64,000 nucleotides of DNA, taken from contig NZ_AP017569.1 in NCBI RefSeq assembly GCF_002355655.1, positions 248,001 through 312,000 of the forward strand. The letters run 5' to 3'. Each line of letters begins with the position of its first letter. Positions within the stretch are counted from its first letter, which is position 1. Shown piece by piece: positions 1 to 10,128 of the stretch. The DNA comes from Halorubrum trapanicum (GTDB lineage: Archaea; Halobacteriota; Halobacteria; Halobacteriales; Haloferacaceae). The translations under genes and the position numbers were made by a program. The notes below the pieces were generated by a model. That model did no database searches. It saw only the letters and a program-made list of their open reading frames with translations, and was not told the origin of the DNA.

Positions 1-1762
1 GCCACAACACGAGCAGCACGTACAGCGTCACGAGCGAGATGAGCGTCAGCCGGATGAGGATGTTGACGCTGAACACGAGCCCGTTGTAGTCGTTCTTCAG
101 CAGCTTCACCGGCTCCGTGCGGCGGCTCTCGAACCCGACCGTCGCGGGCGCGACGTCGTCGACGGCGCGGTCGACCGCGCGCTCGATGGCGTCGGTGTCG
201 GACTCGCGCATGTTCGCCAGCTCGTGGATCGACGCGTGGGTGTCCGTCGAGAAGGGGATCACGGCGTCGAACTCGTCGCGGTACGCGTCGGCGGTCGCCC
301 GCACGTCCGGGGTGAGCCCGTTCGTGTCGACGCCGATCCACAGCACTTCTTGGTCGCCGACGGACTCGACCATCGCCAGGGCATCCTGCCCGGTCCGCGT
401 CAGGGCGAACCCGGCGGCGTAGTCGTCGGTGAGGGGTGCGTCGGCGAGCCGATCGCGGAAGTCGTCGAACGCGCGCTTGAGGCGGTCGGCCTCGGCGGAG
501 CCGTACTGGATCTCGGCGTCGGGGCCGTTCTGGATGTCGTGTCTGTGCTGGTCGATCAAAAGCACGTCGTCGTGGTCGACGTCGCGCATGAACACGCCGG
601 TGTCGTAGTCGTCGATCCCCTCGCCGTGGAGGACGATCACCTCCTTGTCGCCGATTCGACGGCCGTGGAATCGCACGTCCGCGTACCCCTCGCGCTCGCC
701 GTACGACTCCGTGACGAGCCGCGACGCGCGCTCGGTCAGCTCCGGCTCGGCGACCGCGTCGAGGATCCGCTCCGCGTCAGCCGGGTTCGAGAGGTCCTCC
801 TTGTGGGTACACGGGACGTGGAAGAAGAACCCGGCGTCGCCGTCCGAGGCCGCGCCGGTCCCGCCGTCGATCGCAGCGGCCTCGGTACCGCCGTCGGCGG
901 CGGCCGCGGCCCCGGAGGGGTCGCGCCCCGCGACGTCCCCTCGACCCCCGTTCAGCGCGTCGATCAGGTTCCCGCTCAGCTGACCGCCGCCGAACCCCCC
1001 GAGCGGGCCGGGGTGGACCCACGGGGCCGCGACCGTGAGGCGGCTCCCGTTGTCGACGGCGAACGTCTCCACGGACGGTCGGGCCTCGACGCCCAGGTCG
1101 AGCGACTCGCGGTCGTTCCGGAGCAGTCCGGAGGTGAGCGCGAACGCCGAGACGTCGGTGTTGCTCTTGATCAGGTAGTCGACGACGAGGAGGACCAAGA
1201 CGAGGAACCCCGCCGCGATGAGCAGCGAGGCGAACGCGAACACGTGACGGTACGTCGAGAACCCGAACTCGCTGCCGCCCAGCGCGTAGAACGCCGCGAT
1301 GAGCAGTCCCGGCTCGACCAGCGAGGCGAGCAGGATCCGGTCGGAGCGGTCGATGCCCGTCGAGACGACGAGCACTAAGATGTTGACCAGGTACAGCGTG
1401 ATGAAGCTCAGCCAGATGATACTCCAGGCGTTCCCGACGTTGTTCGCGCCGGTGAGCACCAGCGCGTACACGAACAGGACGAACTGCGAGGTGAGCGCGA
1501 GGAAGTAGCTCCACGGCCGCGGGTAGCCGTCGAGGACGCGGGGGAACAGCTCCGCGGCGACGACGAACGGAACTAAGAAGATGAGGGCGGCCACCGGCAC
1601 GATCCGAGACGGGTCCGGCGCGAACGGCGTGAAGAGCCAGATTCCGCCGAACGTGCCGACGGCGTACACGGCGCTGAGCACGACGAGCGCGGCCGCCTGA
1701 ACCCTGAGGGGTGGGACCGAAAAAATGAACCGCTGGAAGGCGTCGACGTTGTCCGCGCCCAT
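1..1762 (-). CDS. DUF2070 family membrane protein (C-terminus cut by window edge)
   Basis: The reading frame starts at the ATG complementary to 1760-1762 and runs off the left end of the window, so the C-terminus is missing. The first roughly 190 residues hold several hydrophobic helices. A large hydrophilic domain follows, with conserved-looking HPGPLGGFGGG and HVPCTHKEDL segments and an Ala/Gly/Asp-rich linker between them, then another membrane segment near the truncated end. This layout matches archaeal DUF2070 proteins, whose biochemical role is unknown. The glycosyltransferase stop codon (1763-1765) abuts this start, so the two genes are probably co-transcribed leftward. The family call is recognition from sequence features, not a database search. 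Confidence 0.8.
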   Translation of the reverse strand, partial: MGADNVDAFQRFIFSVPPLRVQAAALVVLSAVYAVGTFGGIWLFTPFAPDPSRIVPVAALIFLVPFVVAAELFPRVLDGYPRPWSYFLALTSQFVLFVYALVLTGANNVGNAWSIIWLSFITLYLVNILVLVVSTGIDRSDRILLASLVEPGLLIAAFYALGGSEFGFSTYRHVFAFASLLIAAGFLVLVLLVVDYLIKSNTDVSAFALTSGLLRNDRESLDLGVEARPSVETFAVDNGSRLTVAAPWVHPGPLGGFGGGQLSGNLIDALNGGRGDVAGRDPSGAAAAADGGTEAAAIDGGTGAASDGDAGFFFHVPCTHKEDLSNPADAERILDAVAEPELTERASRLVTESYGEREGYADVRFHGRRIGDKEVIVLHGEGIDDYDTGVFMRDVDHDDVLLIDQHRHDIQNGPDAEIQYGSAEADRLKRAFDDFRDRLADAPLTDDYAAGFALTRTGQDALAMVESVGDQEVLWIGVDTNGLTPDVRATADAYRDEFDAVIPFSTDTHASIHELANMRESDTDAIERAVDRAVDDVAPATVGFESRRTEPVKLLKNDYNGLVFSVNILIRLTLISLVTLYVLLVLW

Positions 1763-2827
1763 CTACGCGGTCACCCCGTATATCGATTCGAGCTCGTCTA
1801 TCGTCTGTTCCACCGAGAACTGCTGGACGGCCGCGCGGGTGTCCCTGTCGCCGTCGAGGCAGTCGCGGACCGCGCGCTCCATGTCGTCGAGGTCGCCGAG
1901 CGCGAAGCGGGCCCCGTTCTCGGGGCCGATCGTCTCGTCGAACGGCGCCACGTCCGCGGCGGCCACCGGGGTGCCGCAGGCGTTCGCCTCCAGCGTCGAG
2001 AGGCCGAGCGTGTCGCAGGTCGACGCCGTGACGAAGACGTCGAGCGCGGCGTAGAAGTCGGGGAGTTCCTCCCGTGGGAGGAAGTCGTGGAACCGGACGT
2101 TCGCGGGCGCGTCGGCCTCCAACTCCGCGCGGACAGGTCCCTCGCCGACGAGTTCGAACCGGACCTCGGGCAGCCGCTCGGCGAGCCGGAGCGTCTCGTC
2201 GACGTTCTTCTTGTGCGTCATCCGGCCGCTGTACCCGACCACGGGCGCGTCCGCCGCGGTCGGACCGCCGTCGGTCGCCAGCGCGGCGACGCGGCCGTTC
2301 TCGCTCGGCCGGAACCGGTCCATCTCGATGCCGACCGGGAGCCGAACCGGGTCCACGTCGCGGCGGATCCGTGAGGTCGAGGCCGTGACGCAGTCGAACG
2401 CTCTCAGGAATCGGTTCTCGTAGGCCACGTACGCCCGACCGGCGAGCGCGGCGAGCCGCTCCGACTTGAGCCCCTGGACGAAGTAGTCCTCGATCGGAGT
2501 GTGGTGGGTGTACACCGACGTCGCGCCGTGCCGCTTCGCGTACCGAAGCCCCATCAGGCCGGTCGACGCCGGGCCGTGACAGTGGACGACGTCGAGGTCG
2601 GGGAGCGTCGACAGGCGGCGGTAGGTCGGGAGGCGGTACTGTCGGTAGAAGGGGTTCGGCAGCGACGGGACCGGTATCTCGCGCTCGTCGGGCTCGTGGC
2701 TGCTCTCCGGGTACACGACGTACACGTCGTGGCCCCGGGACTCGAGGCGGTCGCGCCACGCCTGAATGGTGTAGGTGACGCCGTCGATCCCGGGGAAGTA
2801 GCTGTCGGTGAAGAAGCCGATGTTCAT
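1763..2827 (-). CDS. GT4-family glycosyltransferase
   Basis: A 354-residue protein beginning MNIGFFTDSYFPGIDGV, the typical N-terminus of GT-B fold, family 4 glycosyltransferases. It has an HCHGP segment near residue 100, a GYSGRMTHKKN acceptor-loop region near residue 210, and the donor-binding STCDTLGLSTLEANACGTPV segment near residue 290 with the E(x7)E-type acidic pair. The frame is open for 56 more codons upstream, but those are Arg/Pro-rich and unlike coding sequence, so the ATG at 2825-2827 is chosen. It probably transfers a nucleotide-activated sugar to a lipid or glycan at the inner membrane face; donor and acceptor cannot be read from sequence. It directly precedes the DUF2070 gene. 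Confidence 0.85.
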   Translation of the reverse strand: MNIGFFTDSYFPGIDGVTYTIQAWRDRLESRGHDVYVVYPESSHEPDEREIPVPSLPNPFYRQYRLPTYRRLSTLPDLDVVHCHGPASTGLMGLRYAKRHGATSVYTHHTPIEDYFVQGLKSERLAALAGRAYVAYENRFLRAFDCVTASTSRIRRDVDPVRLPVGIEMDRFRPSENGRVAALATDGGPTAADAPVVGYSGRMTHKKNVDETLRLAERLPEVRFELVGEGPVRAELEADAPANVRFHDFLPREELPDFYAALDVFVTASTCDTLGLSTLEANACGTPVAAADVAPFDETIGPENGARFALGDLDDMERAVRDCLDGDRDTRAAVQQFSVEQTIDELESIYGVTA

Positions 2828-3068
2828 GGTCGCCGTCGTGGGTGGAGGGGTCGCGTCCGGCCGCGGCGGCCGACGTCGCGGTCGGAGGGGCGCGCGTCGG
2901 TCGCGGCGTCGCCACGGCCGGCGGCTCGGTCCGGTCGGTGGCCGCCCGCGACGACAGATGCTACCGGTACCACTGTTGGTCGCGAGGTTCTCCACCTGAC
3001 CGCTTCAACATTTTCATTTCCCGATGCGACGGGGACGCCGCGACCCCGACCGCGCTCGGACCCCGTCC

Positions 3069-3076
3069 GCTTAATC
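3069..3076 (+). promoter_or_regulatory. TATA-like box for the NAD(P)H-hydrate repair gene
   Basis: GCTTAATC is centred about 27 bases before the ATG at 3100, the spacing expected for a leaderless haloarchaeal transcript. It supports that start over the longer upstream open frame. The 272-base spacer to the divergent glycosyltransferase holds no other gene I can support. Confidence 0.5.
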
Positions 3077-3099
3077 CCCGGCCGCGCGTACTGCCGGCC

Positions 3100-4563
3100 A
3101 TGATCACGACCGACCGCATGGCGGCCGTCGACGCCAACGCGGCCGCGCTCGGCGTGCCACGAAAGCAGCTGATGGAGTCGTCCGGCAACGCGGTCGCCCG
3201 CGAGGTGCGAGCCGCCGCGGATCCCGGCGCGACCGTCGCGCTCGTCTGCGGGCGCGGGAACAACGGGGGGGACGCCCTCGTCGCGGCGCGGTTCCTCGGC
3301 GGGTACGACGTCGCGGTTCACCTGCTCGGCCGCCCCGAGACGATCCGGACCGACATCGCTCGGGAGAACTGGGACGCGCTCGAAAACGCCGAGATCCCGA
3401 GAGAGGCCGTCTCGGACTCGCGCCAGTTCGATCTCGGCGGGCCCGACGGCGACGACCCGGACGTGGTCGTCGACGCGATGCTCGGCTCCGGGGTCTCGGG
3501 CGGCCTCCGCGAACCGGAACGGACCGCGGCCGCCGCGATCAACGCGAGCGACGCGACGGTGATCGCGGTCGACGTCCCCTCCGGGATAGACGCCGACACG
3601 GGCGACCCGACCGGTAGCCCGGAGTCCGATCCGACCCCCGTCGACGCCGACCGCGTCGTGACGTTCCACGACGCGAAGCCCGGGCTAGCCGCGCTCGACG
3701 CCGAGATCACGGTCGCCGACATCGGAATTCCGGCCGCCGCGGAGCGCTTCACCGGGCCCGGCGACCTGCTCGGGCTCGACCGCGACCCGGACTCGCACAA
3801 GGGGGACAACGGCGAGGTACTGGTGGTCGGCGGGGGACCCTACACCGGCGCGCCGACGCTGTCCGCGCTCGCCGCGCTCCGCGCCGGGGCCGACCTCGTC
3901 CGCGTGGCGTGCCCCGAGTCCGTCGCCGACGCGGTCCAGGGGTTCTCGCCGAACCTCATCGTCCGCGCGCTGCCCGGCGACCGCGTCGGGCCCGCCCACG
4001 TCGAGCGGGTCACGTCGCTCGCGGCCGGGAACGACGTCGTCGTCCTCGGCCCGGGGCTCGGGGGCGGCGACGGCACCGAGGCGTTCGTCCGCGAGTTCCT
4101 GACGGCGTTCGAGGGGCGCGCGGTCGTCGACGCGGACGCGCTCCGGGTCGTCCCCGAGGTCGACACCGACGCCGACCTGATCTGTACGCCGCATCAGGGC
4201 GAACTCGTCGGGATGGGCGGCGAGACCGCGGCGGACCCCGACGAGCGCGCGGAACTGGTCCGCGAGTTCGCCGCCGAGGCGGGTCACACGCTGCTCGTGA
4301 AGGGCGCCGTCGACGTGGTCGCCGACGGCGACGACGCGCGGCTGAACCGCACCGGCAACCCCGGAATGACCGTCGGCGGGACGGGAGACGTGCTAGCGGG
4401 GACGGTCGGCGCGCTGGCGGCCGTGACGGAGCCGTTTCACGCGGCCGCGGTCGGCGCGTACGTCGTCGGGCGCGCGGGCGACGCCGCCGCGGCGGCGAAC
4501 GGAGCCGGACTGGTGGCGACGGACTTACCCGACCGGCTGCCGGAGGCGATGCGTGATGAGTGA
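3100..4563 (+). CDS. nnr: Bifunctional NAD(P)H-hydrate epimerase / ADP-dependent dehydratase
   Basis: A 487-residue metabolite-repair enzyme that restores damaged NAD(P)HX: one half interconverts the epimers and the other dehydrates the S form using ADP. The N-terminal YjeF_N-type epimerase domain (about residues 1-215) has the GRGNNGGDALVAARFL loop. The C-terminal ribokinase-like dehydratase domain (about 225-487) carries GPGLGGGDG and NPGMTVGGTGDVLAG, the latter with the catalytic Asp of the GTGD motif. The start is set by the TATA-like box 27 bases upstream. The last codons overlap the start of moaC, suggesting translational coupling. Confidence 0.92.
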   Translation: MITTDRMAAVDANAAALGVPRKQLMESSGNAVAREVRAAADPGATVALVCGRGNNGGDALVAARFLGGYDVAVHLLGRPETIRTDIARENWDALENAEIPREAVSDSRQFDLGGPDGDDPDVVVDAMLGSGVSGGLREPERTAAAAINASDATVIAVDVPSGIDADTGDPTGSPESDPTPVDADRVVTFHDAKPGLAALDAEITVADIGIPAAAERFTGPGDLLGLDRDPDSHKGDNGEVLVVGGGPYTGAPTLSALAALRAGADLVRVACPESVADAVQGFSPNLIVRALPGDRVGPAHVERVTSLAAGNDVVVLGPGLGGGDGTEAFVREFLTAFEGRAVVDADALRVVPEVDTDADLICTPHQGELVGMGGETAADPDERAELVREFAAEAGHTLLVKGAVDVVADGDDARLNRTGNPGMTVGGTGDVLAGTVGALAAVTEPFHAAAVGAYVVGRAGDAAAAANGAGLVATDLPDRLPEAMRDE

Positions 4564-5098
4564 GGACGAAGGCGGCGGGTCCGGAGGCGGAGAGAGAGCC
4601 GAGTCCGCGGCCGGGAGCGCGGACGCGCTGACCCACACCGACGACGCGGGCGACGTCCAGATGGTCGACGTCGGCGCGAAGCCCGACAGCAGCCGACGCG
4701 CGGTCGCCCGCGGCGAGATCCGGCTGACGCCGGAGACGGTCGCCGCGGTCGAGGCCGACGCGGTCGAGAAGGGCGACGTGCTCGCGACCGCCCGGATCGG
4801 CGCGGTTCAGGCGGTCAAACACACCTGGGAGACGATCCCGATGTGCCACCAGATCCCGATCACGAACGTCGACACCGACTTTTCGGTCGGCGACGACCGG
4901 ATCGGACTGACGGTCGCGGTCGAGACCACCGGGAAGACTGGCTGCGAGATGGAAGCGCTGGAAGGCGTCACGACGGGGCTCAACACCGTCTGGGACATGG
5001 TGAAGGCCGCCGAGAAGGACCCCGATGGGGGGTATCCGGACACGCGAATTTCGGACGTCGAGGTCGTCGAGAAGCGGAAGGAGACGCTCGGGGAGTAG
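4556..5098 (+). CDS. moaC: Cyclic pyranopterin monophosphate synthase MoaC
   Basis: Converts 3',8-cyclo-7,8-dihydro-GTP to cyclic pyranopterin monophosphate, the first committed part of molybdenum cofactor synthesis, together with MoaA encoded elsewhere. The 180-residue protein shows family hallmarks: KPDSSRRAVARGEI, KHTWETIPMCHQIPITN and GKTGCEMEALEGVTTGLN. The ATG at 4556 is preceded directly by an in-frame GTG (4553), which could also serve as start. It overlaps the 3' end of the NAD(P)H-hydrate repair gene by eight bases. The acidic Gly/Glu-rich N-terminal tail of about 35 residues is a typical haloarchaeal extension. Confidence 0.95.
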   Translation: MSEDEGGGSGGGERAESAAGSADALTHTDDAGDVQMVDVGAKPDSSRRAVARGEIRLTPETVAAVEADAVEKGDVLATARIGAVQAVKHTWETIPMCHQIPITNVDTDFSVGDDRIGLTVAVETTGKTGCEMEALEGVTTGLNTVWDMVKAAEKDPDGGYPDTRISDVEVVEKRKETLGE

Positions 5099-5133
5099 GT
5101 CCGCGGTCGCCCTGGCCCGACGCGGCCTCCTGA

Positions 5134-6876
5134 TCAGAACAGCCCGGTCACCTCGCCGTCGGCGTCGACGTCGATGTCCTCGGCGGCCGGCTCGGCGGGG
5201 AGCCCCGGCATCGTCATCACGTCGGCGGTCTTCGCGACGACGAAGCCGGCGCCCGCCGAGGGCGTCACCTCGCGGACGGTGAGCGTCCACCCCTCAGGGA
5301 CGCCGGTGAGCGCGGCGTCGTCGGACAGCGAGTACGGCGTCTTCGAGATACAGACCGGTAGGTCGCCGTGCCCCCACCGCTCGACGCGCTCGACGTCGTC
5401 GGCGGCGCCGTCGACGTACTCGACACCCGCGGCGCCGTACACCTCGCGAGCGACGGTCTCGATCTTCTCGCGGACGGGCGCGTCGACGTCGTACAGCGGC
5501 GCGAACGATCCCGTTCCGGCGCGCTCGCGGACGAGCTCGGCGAGGTCGGTCGCGCCCGCGCCGCCGTCGCGGTAGGCGGTCGAGCGCGCGACGGGGATCC
5601 CGCGGTCTGCGATCGCCTCCTCCAGCGCTGCCAGTTCGGCCTCCGTGTCGTCAGCGAACACGTTGATCGCGGCGACCGTCGGGACTCCGAACGACTCGGC
5701 GATCGAGACGTGTTTCGCGACGTTGCCGACGCCGGCACGCACTGCGTCGGGGGCCGGCTCCGCGAGGGCCTCGAAGTCGGTCGGCCACATCTCCAGCCCG
5801 TGGCGCTTCGCGCCGCGGACGGTGGCGACCACGACCGCGACGTCGGGGACCACGCCCTCACGGGCGACGATGTTCCCGAACTTCTCCGCGCCGAGGTCGG
5901 CGCCGAAGCCGGCCTCCGTGACGAGGTAGTCGGCGAGCGAGGCGCCGACCCGGTCCGCGACGAGCGTGTTCGTCCCGTGCGCGATGTTCGCGAAGGGGCC
6001 GCCGTGGACGAACGCCGGGACGCCCTCGACCGTCTGGACGAGGTTCGGGCGGAAGGCGTCGCGGAGCAGCGCGGCCGCGGCGCCGGTCACACCCAGATCG
6101 TCGGGCGTCACCGGCTCGCCGTCAGCGTCGGCCGCGAGGACGATGCGGCCGATTCGGGCTTTTAAATCCTCCAGGTCGGACGCGAGCCCGAGGACCGCCA
6201 TCAGCTCCGAGGCGGCGGTGATGACGAACTCGTCCTCGCGCGGGACGCCGCCGGTCGCCCCGCCGAGGCCGACGACCGTCTCGCGGAGCGCGCGGTCGTT
6301 GACGTCGAGCGCGCGCGGCCAGTGGACCCGCCGCGCGTCGACCTCCGCGTCGTCTCCCTGATGGAGGCGGTTGTCGAGCGCGGCCGCGAGGAGGTTGTGC
6401 GCCGACGTCAGCGCGTGGATGTCGCCGGTGAAGTGGAGGTTGATCGCCTCCATCGGCAACACCTGCGAGTAGCCGCCGCCGGCCGCGCCGCCCTTGATCC
6501 CGAAGACGGGGCCGAGCGACGGCTCGCGCACGGCGACCGCGGTCCGCTCGCCCAGCGCGGCGAGGCCCTGGCCGAGCCCCACGGAGGTGACCGTCTTCCC
6601 CTCCCCCTTCGGGGTGGGCGACATGCCGGTCACGAGGACGGTCGTCCCGTCGGCTTCAGCCGGTCCGTCGGCCGTCCCCGTCTCACTACTGACGGCCTCG
6701 CGCACCGCCGCGTGCGTGAGCTTCGCGACGCCCTCGCCGCGGCGCTCGACGTCGTCGGGGGAGAGCCCCAGATCGGCTGCGACGTCCTCGATCGGGCGAG
6801 GATCGGTCGCTCGCGCGACGGCGAGGTCGGATTCCGGTACGCCGGTCGCGTCGCTCGCGGAACCTGTTGGCGCCAT
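5134..6876 (-). CDS. fhs: Formate--tetrahydrofolate ligase
   Basis: ATP-dependent ligation of formate to tetrahydrofolate, giving 10-formyl-THF for purine synthesis and other one-carbon transfers in the cytoplasm. The 580-residue protein has the P-loop-like TPTPKGEGKT-type segment (MSPTPKGEGKTVTSVGLGQG, near residue 85), GIKGGAAGGGYSQV, INLHFTGDIHALT and the C-terminal MTMPGLPAEPAAEDID, all typical of the family. It lies 55 bases downstream of gcvT in the same direction, so folate-linked C1 metabolism appears grouped. It converges with moaC across a 35-base gap. Confidence 0.95.
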   Translation of the reverse strand: MAPTGSASDATGVPESDLAVARATDPRPIEDVAADLGLSPDDVERRGEGVAKLTHAAVREAVSSETGTADGPAEADGTTVLVTGMSPTPKGEGKTVTSVGLGQGLAALGERTAVAVREPSLGPVFGIKGGAAGGGYSQVLPMEAINLHFTGDIHALTSAHNLLAAALDNRLHQGDDAEVDARRVHWPRALDVNDRALRETVVGLGGATGGVPREDEFVITAASELMAVLGLASDLEDLKARIGRIVLAADADGEPVTPDDLGVTGAAAALLRDAFRPNLVQTVEGVPAFVHGGPFANIAHGTNTLVADRVGASLADYLVTEAGFGADLGAEKFGNIVAREGVVPDVAVVVATVRGAKRHGLEMWPTDFEALAEPAPDAVRAGVGNVAKHVSIAESFGVPTVAAINVFADDTEAELAALEEAIADRGIPVARSTAYRDGGAGATDLAELVRERAGTGSFAPLYDVDAPVREKIETVAREVYGAAGVEYVDGAADDVERVERWGHGDLPVCISKTPYSLSDDAALTGVPEGWTLTVREVTPSAGAGFVVAKTADVMTMPGLPAEPAAEDIDVDADGEVTGLF

Positions 6877-6931
6877 ACCGGCACTTCTCAGGCGGCTCCC
6901 ATGAGCGTTGCTCGGTCCTTGGTGACGAGCC

Positions 6932-8116
<1,185 letters not shown>

Positions 8117-8249
8117 ACCCGCACCTCATCGGGACGAGCCTAAGGTGTTGTGCCATCGGCGGTCCGCTCGGCGGCGGTCGGTATCGTTCGCGGTCGTCGT
8201 TCCCCCGCCGGCCGACAGCCTCAAGCGGTCGCCGGCCCCCGTATCGGGC

Positions 8250-8912
8250 GTGAGCAGCCGTCGCCCCGATCGCACCGGCCTCGTCGCGCCCGCGGTCGCG
8301 GTCCTCCTGATCGCGGTCCTCCTCGGCGCGCTCGTCGGCACCTGGCCGCCGTTCGTCGCGGTCGAGAGCGGCAGCATGGCGCCGGGCGTCGAGCGCGGCG
8401 ACCTCGTCGTCGTCACCGCGGCCGACCGCGCGCCGTGGGGGGACCTCTCGACCGCCGCCGACCCGGACGCGCCGACGCGCCTCGGCGGGACGGGCGACGT
8501 CGTCGTCTACACCGTTCCGGGCGCCGGTGAGAGACCGGTGTTCCATCGCCTGGCATTCCCCGTCGAGGCCGGCGAGGACTGGACGGATCGGGCGGACCCG
8601 GCGCTCCTCGCGGGCGACTGCGGCGAGCTCTCGACCTGTCCGGCGCCGTACGACGGGTACGTCACGTACGGCGACGCGAACGAGCTGTACGACCAGAGCG
8701 CCGGCATCGCGCCGGTCGTCCCCGACGAGTGGATCGTCGGCAAGGCGCTGTTCGCGGTGCCGAACCTCGGCTGGATCCGTGTGTGGGTGGACGCGGCGGC
8801 CGCGCGGTACGGCGGCGTCGCGACCGGCGTGGTCCTCGTGGGCGGCGCGGGCCTCGCGGGGGGCGTCGGCGCGCTGCTTCTGGGACGGTTTCAGCGCGGG
8901 AGGCGGCGATGA
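8250..8912 (+). CDS. Archaeal/ER-type signal peptidase I (S26B)
   Basis: Membrane-bound protease that removes Sec signal peptides outside the membrane. From the GTG start at 8250 the 220-residue protein has an N-terminal membrane helix (about residues 11-31), the nucleophile Ser in ESGSMAPG (Ser42), a His in PVFHRLAF (His99) where bacterial enzymes have Lys, and an acidic residue in YGDANELYD (Asp142). This Ser/His/Asp set is that of Sec11-type signal peptidases. A second hydrophobic helix lies near the C-terminus. The frame is open further upstream (to 8145) but that stretch is Arg/Pro-rich. The gene ends just before a structured repeat element. Confidence 0.85.
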   Translation: MSSRRPDRTGLVAPAVAVLLIAVLLGALVGTWPPFVAVESGSMAPGVERGDLVVVTAADRAPWGDLSTAADPDAPTRLGGTGDVVVYTVPGAGERPVFHRLAFPVEAGEDWTDRADPALLAGDCGELSTCPAPYDGYVTYGDANELYDQSAGIAPVVPDEWIVGKALFAVPNLGWIRVWVDAAAARYGGVATGVVLVGGAGLAGGVGALLLGRFQRGRRR

Positions 8913-8919
8913 GTCTGTC

Positions 8920-9293
8920 CGGTGGCAGCGATACGCTATTTAAATATCTATGAACGGCGGCAGCGATTACTTATAAACGCGGTACGGTCGGCGCGCGCCT
9001 CCGAGCGGCCGCCCCCGACGGCCGCGAGGAGCCCGTGCGAGGGAGTCGGTGGTCCGGAGCGAAGCGGAGGACCACCGACGAGGCTGGGGAGGCGTGAGGT
9101 GCTGTGCGGTGCGGGGGCGGGACTCAAAGGGGCAGCCGTGAGGCGGGCGCAGGCGACGCAAGCACCGCAGCGAGGAAACGTAGTGACTGAGCGAGGAGCG
9201 CAGCGAGCGTGCGCCCGCCTCACGGCTGGGGCTTTGGAGATGGTTTCGGCCAGTCCGCAGTAAACCGTTTATAAGTGAGCGGCTAGAGCTTCG
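8920..9293 (-). repeat. Dispersed three-hairpin element, copy 1 (reverse orientation)
   Basis: This fills the spacer between the convergent signal peptidase and NYN genes; I see no gene in it. Read on the minus strand it starts at a TTATAA box near 9267-9273, then CTCCAAAGCCCCAG. Hairpin I has 19-bp perfect arms (9133-9151 with 9210-9228), extended across a 3x3 internal loop by CAAAG/CTTTG (9125-9129, 9232-9236). Hairpin II has 11-bp arms (9045-9055 with 9069-9079). Hairpin III has an inner 7-bp stem (9005-9011 with 9019-9025). A TTATAA box near 8970-8976 and an ATTTAAAT palindrome near 8938-8945 close the element. The palindromic flank is shared with copy 3. Confidence 0.8.
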
Positions 9294-9345
9294 GAGGCGC
9301 TCGCCGTCGATCTGCGACGTATCGAAGCGAACTCAACTCCCAGTG

Positions 9346-9954
9346 CTACTGCGTTGAAGCCGATTCGGCCCCCGACTCGTCGCCGCCGTTTTCGATTACA
9401 TCGTCCTCGTCGCCGTCGAGCGTCACGGAGCCGTTGGCGGCGTTCCGGAGCGCGTCGGAGCGCCCGAACTCGCCGGGTGCGATGGCGAGCGTCCGGATCC
9501 CGTAGCCGTTCGCGGTCTCGACGACCGGCTTGAAGTCCGTGTCGCGGGAGGCGATCGCGAGGGTGTCCATCCGGCCTTCGGCCGCGAATCGCGCGGCGTC
9601 GACCGCGAGCTTCACGTCCACGTCGCCGCTCGTGATCACGACTTCGAAGCCGCGCGCCTCCGCGGCCTGAATCAGCCCCGGCGTCGCGTGCTCGTCGAGG
9701 TACAGGCGGGTCGTCACCAGCGGTCCCTCGGCCTCGCCGGCCCGCCGCACGTCGTCGAGGTCGACGTCGAACTCCTCGCGCAACACGTTGGGGCCGTCGA
9801 CGAACAACGCCACGCCGCCGGCGTCGACGTCCGTCACGCCGTCCGGTCCGACCCCGTCTTCCGGTCGGATCTCGTCGTCTGCGCTCGGCTCGGCGTCAGC
9901 GGTCGGCTCGCCATCCACGTTCGGCTCGCTCTCCGGCCCGTCGCCTCGGTCCAT
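9346..9954 (-). CDS. NYN (PIN-like) domain protein, predicted ribonuclease
   Basis: A 202-residue protein with a low-complexity acidic N-terminal tail (about 45 residues) followed by a NYN/PIN-like nuclease domain. Conserved acidic positions sit in ALFVDGPNVL, GDVDVKLAVDAARFA and IASRDTDFKPVVETAN, the layout of the LabA/limkain-type NYN superfamily that binds metal ions and cuts RNA. The ATG at 9952-9954 is preferred to the longer open frame, whose extra 29 residues are Arg/His-rich. RNA substrate and partner are unknown. It is divergent from the small gene at 10129, with a shared promoter region holding an inverted repeat. Confidence 0.8.
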   Translation of the reverse strand: MDRGDGPESEPNVDGEPTADAEPSADDEIRPEDGVGPDGVTDVDAGGVALFVDGPNVLREEFDVDLDDVRRAGEAEGPLVTTRLYLDEHATPGLIQAAEARGFEVVITSGDVDVKLAVDAARFAAEGRMDTLAIASRDTDFKPVVETANGYGIRTLAIAPGEFGRSDALRNAANGSVTLDGDEDDVIENGGDESGAESASTQ

Positions 9955-10034
9955 GGCCGGCCTTCGCCGTCGCCGGAGATAGGTATGGTGATTCCGCTCA
10001 ACGGCGGGTCGCGGCGCCGCCCGATCGTTTCGGA

Positions 10035-10102
10035 ACTTCAAGCCCTTATATCCGTATTACGACTTCGGTCACGACCGTAGTGAATATACGGAGATTTGAA
10101 GT
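10035..10102. promoter_or_regulatory. Divergent promoter with nested inverted repeat
   Basis: ACTTCAA (10035-10041) is mirrored by TTGAAGT (10096-10102). Inside are an imperfect CCGTAT/ATACGG pair and a central CGGTC-AC-GACCG palindrome. A TATA-like TTATATCC (about 10046-10053) points right and CCGTATATTC (10083-10092, reverse strand) points left. The symmetry suggests one regulator could control both the NYN gene and the small gene at 10129. Confidence 0.45.
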
Positions 10103-10128
10103 AGGGTGTCCAGCAATAACGGGATAAG

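Noticed and set aside
777-2915. Long minus-strand open frame (712 codons) across the DUF2070 and glycosyltransferase region
   Set aside because: Arg/Pro-rich shadow of real genes in another frame; stops are rare by composition in this GC-rich DNA.
8948-9263. Several open frames inside element copy 1 (and equivalents in copies 2-4)
   Set aside because: They translate hairpin arms and differ in frame between copies; RNA or DNA structure explains the conservation better.
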